10,457 nt of DNA from a bacterium (lineage in GTDB: Bacteria; Zhuqueibacterota; Zhuqueibacteria; Residuimicrobiales; Krinioviventaceae): assembly GCA_024278645.1 (NCBI GenBank), contig JAJRST010000354.1, positions 1 to 10,457 of the forward strand, read 5' to 3'. Positions within the stretch are counted from its first letter, which is position 1. Every line of letters begins with the position of its first letter. Below are positions 7,590-10,457 of the stretch, piece by piece. The notes beneath the pieces were generated by a model. The model worked only from the letters and a program-made list of their open reading frames with translations, ran no database searches and was not told the origin of the DNA. The position numbers and the translations under genes were made by a program.

Positions 7590-8731
7590 TGGGGAAAATA
7601 TCTTATACCATCATTTTATTTGTTTTTGTACTCTCTTTTCAGGCGGTCTGGACGCAGCAGGCGGAACAGCCGGATATCGAGGTGAGCAAAGACAACGTTA
7701 CTTTTGAAAAGATAGCGGCTCATAACTACAAATTGACTGTTCATTGGACCGAACTCCCCGGCTCTTATCGTTATCGGGTACGCTACAGCGATGGTATGTC
7801 GGAGATTAAGGAAGCGGAGGATCTGACCAACAATATATTGACCGATGACGATCCGACGACCATCGTGTTGTCGTTGCAGAGCAATGAATGCTTTTTGCAG
7901 GTGTTGGCCCTCGATGAAGCCAGCGCCACTATCGGCGAGAGCGGCATCTATCGCATCACCTTGAATGTTGAGGAGGGCGCCGGCCCTGATGGGCATTCGA
8001 GATTCTTCACGGCTTTCAAGGAATCGTTTGGCGAGATGGATCCTGTGGCCGGATTGGGTATTGTGGCGCTTATTGCTCTTCTTTTTGTTTATGGGACTTA
8101 TATCACCATCTCATTGAACAGGGAGGTGAAAGAGCAGAATCCCGAAGAGAACGGCGCGCTGGCCGAGCGTGTTAGTGAATTCATAGACGAATGGAAAGAC
8201 AATCTCGATGACAAGGAAAAGCTGGAGATTCTCTCCCAAAAGATCATCTCCTATAATGAGAATCACCGCTACGGTATTTTGGATGTCCTCGAAAAGGGGT
8301 TGAGAAATCATGTTAATAATTTTCATCGCGAGAACGTCTCCGAAGAGGTCGATCGCGATATGGAAAAGTCAATTTTTTACGAATTGGAAAATCTGAAACT
8401 GGGCAACTATAGTCCGCGGAAAAAGCATATCTCTCTCATTCGAATAAAGATGTTCGGCGAAACGGCGCCCATGCTCGGTCTTCTGGGAACCGTCTCCGGA
8501 CTTATCGTCGCTTTTTATGATATCTTGGTGGCTTCCAAGAGCGGCGCCGATTATGAACGTCTTCTTTCTGAGCTCAGCTCGGGCATCTATTCGGCGATCG
8601 TAACCACCATCATCGGCCTCATCATAGGTATAATTCTTTTGTTTTTCCATCATGGCGTGGAAAATAATATTAAAAGGCTGCAAAACGCCTGGAATCAGGC
8701 TTATATAGATATTAGTAAAAGAATCAGCTAG
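7589..8731 (+). CDS. ExbB/TolQ/MotA-type proton channel subunit with periplasmic FN3-like domain
   Basis: This is a 380-residue inner-membrane protein. Residues 1-22 form a signal peptide or N-terminal anchor (ISYTIILFVFVLSF). Residues about 28-128 form an FN3-like beta domain (LTVHW...YRYRVRYSDG...ECFLQVLALD). TM1 is 151-175, a charged cytoplasmic helical domain spans 176-285, TM2 is about 290-313 with the family hallmark APMLGLLGTVSGLIVAF, and TM3 is about 332-354 (GIYSAIVTTIIGLIIGII). This gives the N-out, C-in, three-TM topology of ExbB/TolQ. The channel threonines are present (T301 in GTVSG, T340 in TM3), but the position of ExbB Glu176 appears to be Ser335. The family forms a pentamer around ExbD/TolR and turns proton flow into motion. 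ExbB usually lacks a folded periplasmic domain, so this one is unusual. An AAGGAAG site at 7575-7581 supports the ATG, which overlaps the previous stop by one base. It is followed by two ExbD-like genes, its expected partners. Confidence 0.9.
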   Translation: MGKISYTIILFVFVLSFQAVWTQQAEQPDIEVSKDNVTFEKIAAHNYKLTVHWTELPGSYRYRVRYSDGMSEIKEAEDLTNNILTDDDPTTIVLSLQSNECFLQVLALDEASATIGESGIYRITLNVEEGAGPDGHSRFFTAFKESFGEMDPVAGLGIVALIALLFVYGTYITISLNREVKEQNPEENGALAERVSEFIDEWKDNLDDKEKLEILSQKIISYNENHRYGILDVLEKGLRNHVNNFHRENVSEEVDRDMEKSIFYELENLKLGNYSPRKKHISLIRIKMFGETAPMLGLLGTVSGLIVAFYDILVASKSGADYERLLSELSSGIYSAIVTTIIGLIIGIILLFFHHGVENNIKRLQNAWNQAYIDISKRIS

Positions 8732-8758
8732 AGCGATGTCACACAATTGAGGTAATGA

Positions 8759-9367
8759 ATGTATCCCAATTATCAAAATGACACAGAGTCGGATGACGGG
8801 GCGATCAGTGCGCAATTGCCCTCGTTTGTCGACGTCGTTTTCATTTTGCTGATCTTTTTTCTCGTCCTTTCGATTGTCGGCTTTGGGCTGGTGGAAAAGG
8901 GCGATTATGCGAAAGATGTTTATACAAAAGAAGAGGATATCAGCAACTACCCGGCCGTGCCCAAGGCGTTGCACAAAGAATTCAATGATTATCTCACCCT
9001 GTCGCTGGAAAAAGATGCCGAGGGAGACGCGAGATACTATCTCTATTCGAATGCGCTGCACCTCGGCGTTGCTGTGCTTAATCCTGAAGATTACCAGAAC
9101 CTTCGAGCTAAAATTGACGCCGATCAATCGGTGTTTATGACATCGGCGCCCCTGACGCCGTTGGATATCCTTGAATCGACGTGGGGTCCTTTTCCGGATG
9201 CGAACAGCATGCATCGCTCGCCGATCGTGCAAAAGGCCGTCGACAGCGCCTTGATCATCCAGGCGACCGAAGATTTCACATATCATGAAATTTTGCAGGT
9301 GATGCGACTTTTTCGCAAGTTCAACGTCGTTTATTTTGAAGTTATTGAGAATGGAGCAGGCCGGTGA
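8759..9367 (+). CDS. ExbD/TolR-type motor partner, first copy
   Basis: This is a 202-residue bitopic protein. A short acidic cytoplasmic N-terminus is followed by one TM at about 22-44 with the family motif PSFVDVVFILLIFF; Asp25 corresponds to the proton-carrying aspartate of ExbD/TolR. The periplasmic part (about 46-202) ends in a typical ExbD-like pattern: ALIIQATEDFTYHEILQVM, then LFRKFNVVYFEVIE, comparable to the V-I-x-AD...Y..V..VMD strand-helix-strand of the family. At 202 residues it is about 60 longer than E. coli ExbD or TolR, with an insert before that pattern. TTGAGGT at 8747-8753 sets the ATG at 8759; the ATG at 8755 is in another frame and soon stops. Its last four bases overlap the start of the second ExbD-like gene, so the two are probably made in fixed ratio and could form a heterodimer inside the ExbB ring. 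Confidence 0.88.
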   Translation: MYPNYQNDTESDDGAISAQLPSFVDVVFILLIFFLVLSIVGFGLVEKGDYAKDVYTKEEDISNYPAVPKALHKEFNDYLTLSLEKDAEGDARYYLYSNALHLGVAVLNPEDYQNLRAKIDADQSVFMTSAPLTPLDILESTWGPFPDANSMHRSPIVQKAVDSALIIQATEDFTYHEILQVMRLFRKFNVVYFEVIENGAGR

Positions 9368-9999
9368 GGAGCTTTGTATTTTTTCAAAATGTGAAGAACG
9401 GAAGGTCGGGTTTGCGCCTCACCTCCTTTATCGACGTCATTTTTATTCTGCTTTTATTTTTCATTGTCACCGCTTTGATCATGAAGCAGGCCGGCGGCCG
9501 ACAGGGCGAAAAGGCTTATCTTGTAGTGCAAAATTCATTTTCGGATGTGAGCACGGTTCGAAGCTATTTGACCATTTTTGTGTATAAAAGCAACGGCCGC
9601 ATCAAATATCGATTGATTCACAAAGGCGCCAAAACTGTCCCCACGGATTATCTCCGTCGGTTGATGGCGGAGAGCCGAAAGGAGTCTCCCGACCAGAGTG
9701 TGATTGTTTATACCACTCGGCTGATGCTGAGCAATCCGAACAGCCCGCTGTCAAGGGAAATGGATAGGCTGAATTCGGCAAACATCACTTATTATCTCGG
9801 CCTCTATGGCAAAATATTATCCGATCATGATCTGACTTGTGCTATTGTCGCGCAGCCGGATGTTCCTTTTTGGAATGTCATCCAGGTTTATTCTTTTGTA
9901 AAGTACTCCAAAAGGGAGGGCGGCCTTGGCGCTTCGAATGCCGTATTGCGCGAATTCAACGGCGATTTGCACGCTTTTCTTAATCAAATTTATTGGTAA
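9364..9999 (+). CDS. ExbD/TolR-type motor partner, second copy
   Basis: This is a 211-residue bitopic protein starting at GTG 9364 inside the preceding stop (GTGA overlap), with GGAG at 9353-9356 as the ribosome site; no closer in-frame ATG keeps the TM segment. The N-terminus is short and basic (KNGRSGLRL). The single TM at about 20-41 carries TSFIDVIFILLLFFIV, with Asp24 in the position of the ExbD/TolR proton-binding aspartate. The periplasmic portion (about 45-211) is long and only loosely ExbD-like: LTIFVYKSNGRIKYRLIHKG, then YLRRLMAESR, a VIVYTTRL strand and LTCAIVAQPDVPFWNVIQV, which fits the family's last strand-helix. It is clearly diverged from its neighbour, so the pair is not a recent duplication. 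A motor with two different TolR-like stators is known from Myxococcus AglRQS; whether this one works alike is inference. Confidence 0.85.
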   Translation: MRSFVFFQNVKNGRSGLRLTSFIDVIFILLLFFIVTALIMKQAGGRQGEKAYLVVQNSFSDVSTVRSYLTIFVYKSNGRIKYRLIHKGAKTVPTDYLRRLMAESRKESPDQSVIVYTTRLMLSNPNSPLSREMDRLNSANITYYLGLYGKILSDHDLTCAIVAQPDVPFWNVIQVYSFVKYSKREGGLGASNAVLREFNGDLHAFLNQIYW

Positions 10000-10002
10000 A
10001 CT

Positions 10003-10457
10003 ATGAAAGCATCCTTCGTAATTTTTACTTTCTTGATTTTAGCGGTTGCTTCGGGCTGTAAGAAGGAGACGACTGTCAGCGTGGACCTCGTATCGCAAGA
10101 ACAAAACCCCGACGGTTTTGTTGATAACTGGAGCCAAATAATTCTCATAGATCAGCCGCCGCCGGCGCCGTTTCGTTTCAAGGGCGGAGAACCTATCGAC
10201 CTCGGCTGGGTCAATAAACCGGGCGGCGGCCGCGAGAACGCCGTCCATGTGCAATTCACCATTTCTATGGGGGTGGTCGGCGCCGTCAATTTTCTCCACG
10301 TGGGCAGCGCTTCCGGCATTTCCGCCGTCACATCGAAAATAGAAAAAGCGCTTAATTCCTGGCAGTTCAGCAACGTCGGCTTTGGCGCCCTTGAATTGAA
10401 TCTCAATTTCGGTTCAAAAAAAGTATCCATCAATCTTGAGAATTTTTATCTACCAGA
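10003..10457 (+). CDS. Lipoprotein with TonB C-terminal-like domain (3' partial)
   Basis: Only the first 151 residues are in the window. The N-terminus (KASFVIFTFLILAVASGC) is a lipoprotein signal ending in an ASGC lipobox, with the acylated Cys at 19. Lys at +2 would favour the outer membrane under the E. coli sorting rule. A short proline-rich stretch (QPPPAPF, 51-57) follows. Residues about 81-150 resemble the TonB C-terminal fold: VHVQFTISMGVVGAVNFLHV, then SGISAVTSKIEKALNSWQF. The pattern 'V.V.F.I...G.V' followed by SG and a helix ending in AL..W.F is characteristic. TonB proper is held in the inner membrane by a TM helix, so a lipid-anchored version is atypical. The start lies three bases after the previous stop without a strong ribosome site, so coupling is likely. 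The TonB-like assignment is by motif only and the 3' end is missing. Confidence 0.65.
   Translation, partial: MKASFVIFTFLILAVASGCKKETTVSVDLVSQEQNPDGFVDNWSQIILIDQPPPAPFRFKGGEPIDLGWVNKPGGGRENAVHVQFTISMGVVGAVNFLHVGSASGISAVTSKIEKALNSWQFSNVGFGALELNLNFGSKKVSINLENFYLP

Noticed and set aside
8369..9286. Long open antisense frame (305 codons) on the minus strand
   Set aside because: It lies opposite two clear membrane-protein genes, has no recognisable domain or ribosome site, and is explained by codon bias of the sense genes.
7589..9999. Assignment of the motor as the type IX GldL/GldM pair
   Set aside because: GldL has two TM helices and GldM a large four-domain periplasmic part; the GLLGTVSG hallmark, three-TM topology and short ExbD-like partners fit the ExbB/TolQ class instead.

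Overview
The window (10,457 bp, about 50% G+C by eye) is coding almost end to end, and every gene is on the + strand. It suggests a Gram-negative bacterium of the Fibrobacterota-Chlorobiota-Bacteroidota (FCB) superphylum or an allied candidate phylum such as Calditrichota, KSB1 or Marinimicrobia. Three things point there: two giant secreted proteins end in the 'NYPNPFN' C-terminal sorting / FlgD-like Ig domain, a PorV/PorQ-type outer-membrane protein lies beside them, and several genes have recognisable Shine-Dalgarno sites, which classical Bacteroidota usually lack. The phylum is an inference; there is no rRNA or other phylogenetic marker here.

Layout: (1) 1-2400, the 3' part of a large extracellular protein made of FN3/Ig-like beta-sandwich modules with a C-terminal sorting domain. 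(2) 2401-2523, the only sizeable gap, with a perfect 10-bp palindrome and a GC-rich hairpin but no convincing terminator. (3) 2524-5751, a second giant Ig-like protein with a signal peptide and the same kind of sorting domain. (4) 5781-7589, a PorV/PorQ-like barrel protein with an unusual helical C-terminal extension. (5) 7589-8731, an ExbB/TolQ/MotA-type proton-channel subunit with a signal peptide and a periplasmic FN3-like domain at its N-terminus. (6) 8759-9367 and 9364-9999, two different ExbD/TolR-type partners, both with a TM aspartate and longer than usual. (7) 10003-10457, the start of a lipoprotein whose visible C-terminal part resembles a TonB C-terminal domain.

Genes 2 to 7 are separated by 29, -1, 27, -4 and 3 bases and look like one operon. 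Read together, they encode a proton-driven inner-membrane motor (one ExbB, two ExbDs), a TonB-like lipoprotein that could carry force across the periplasm, an outer-membrane PorV-like protein, and large surface proteins with type IX-like sorting domains. The most interesting idea is that this is a dedicated energised envelope machine for export, assembly or movement of the giant surface proteins. The one-TolQ-plus-two-TolR arrangement is like the Myxococcus AglRQS gliding motor, but that is an analogy of architecture and does not show homology of function.
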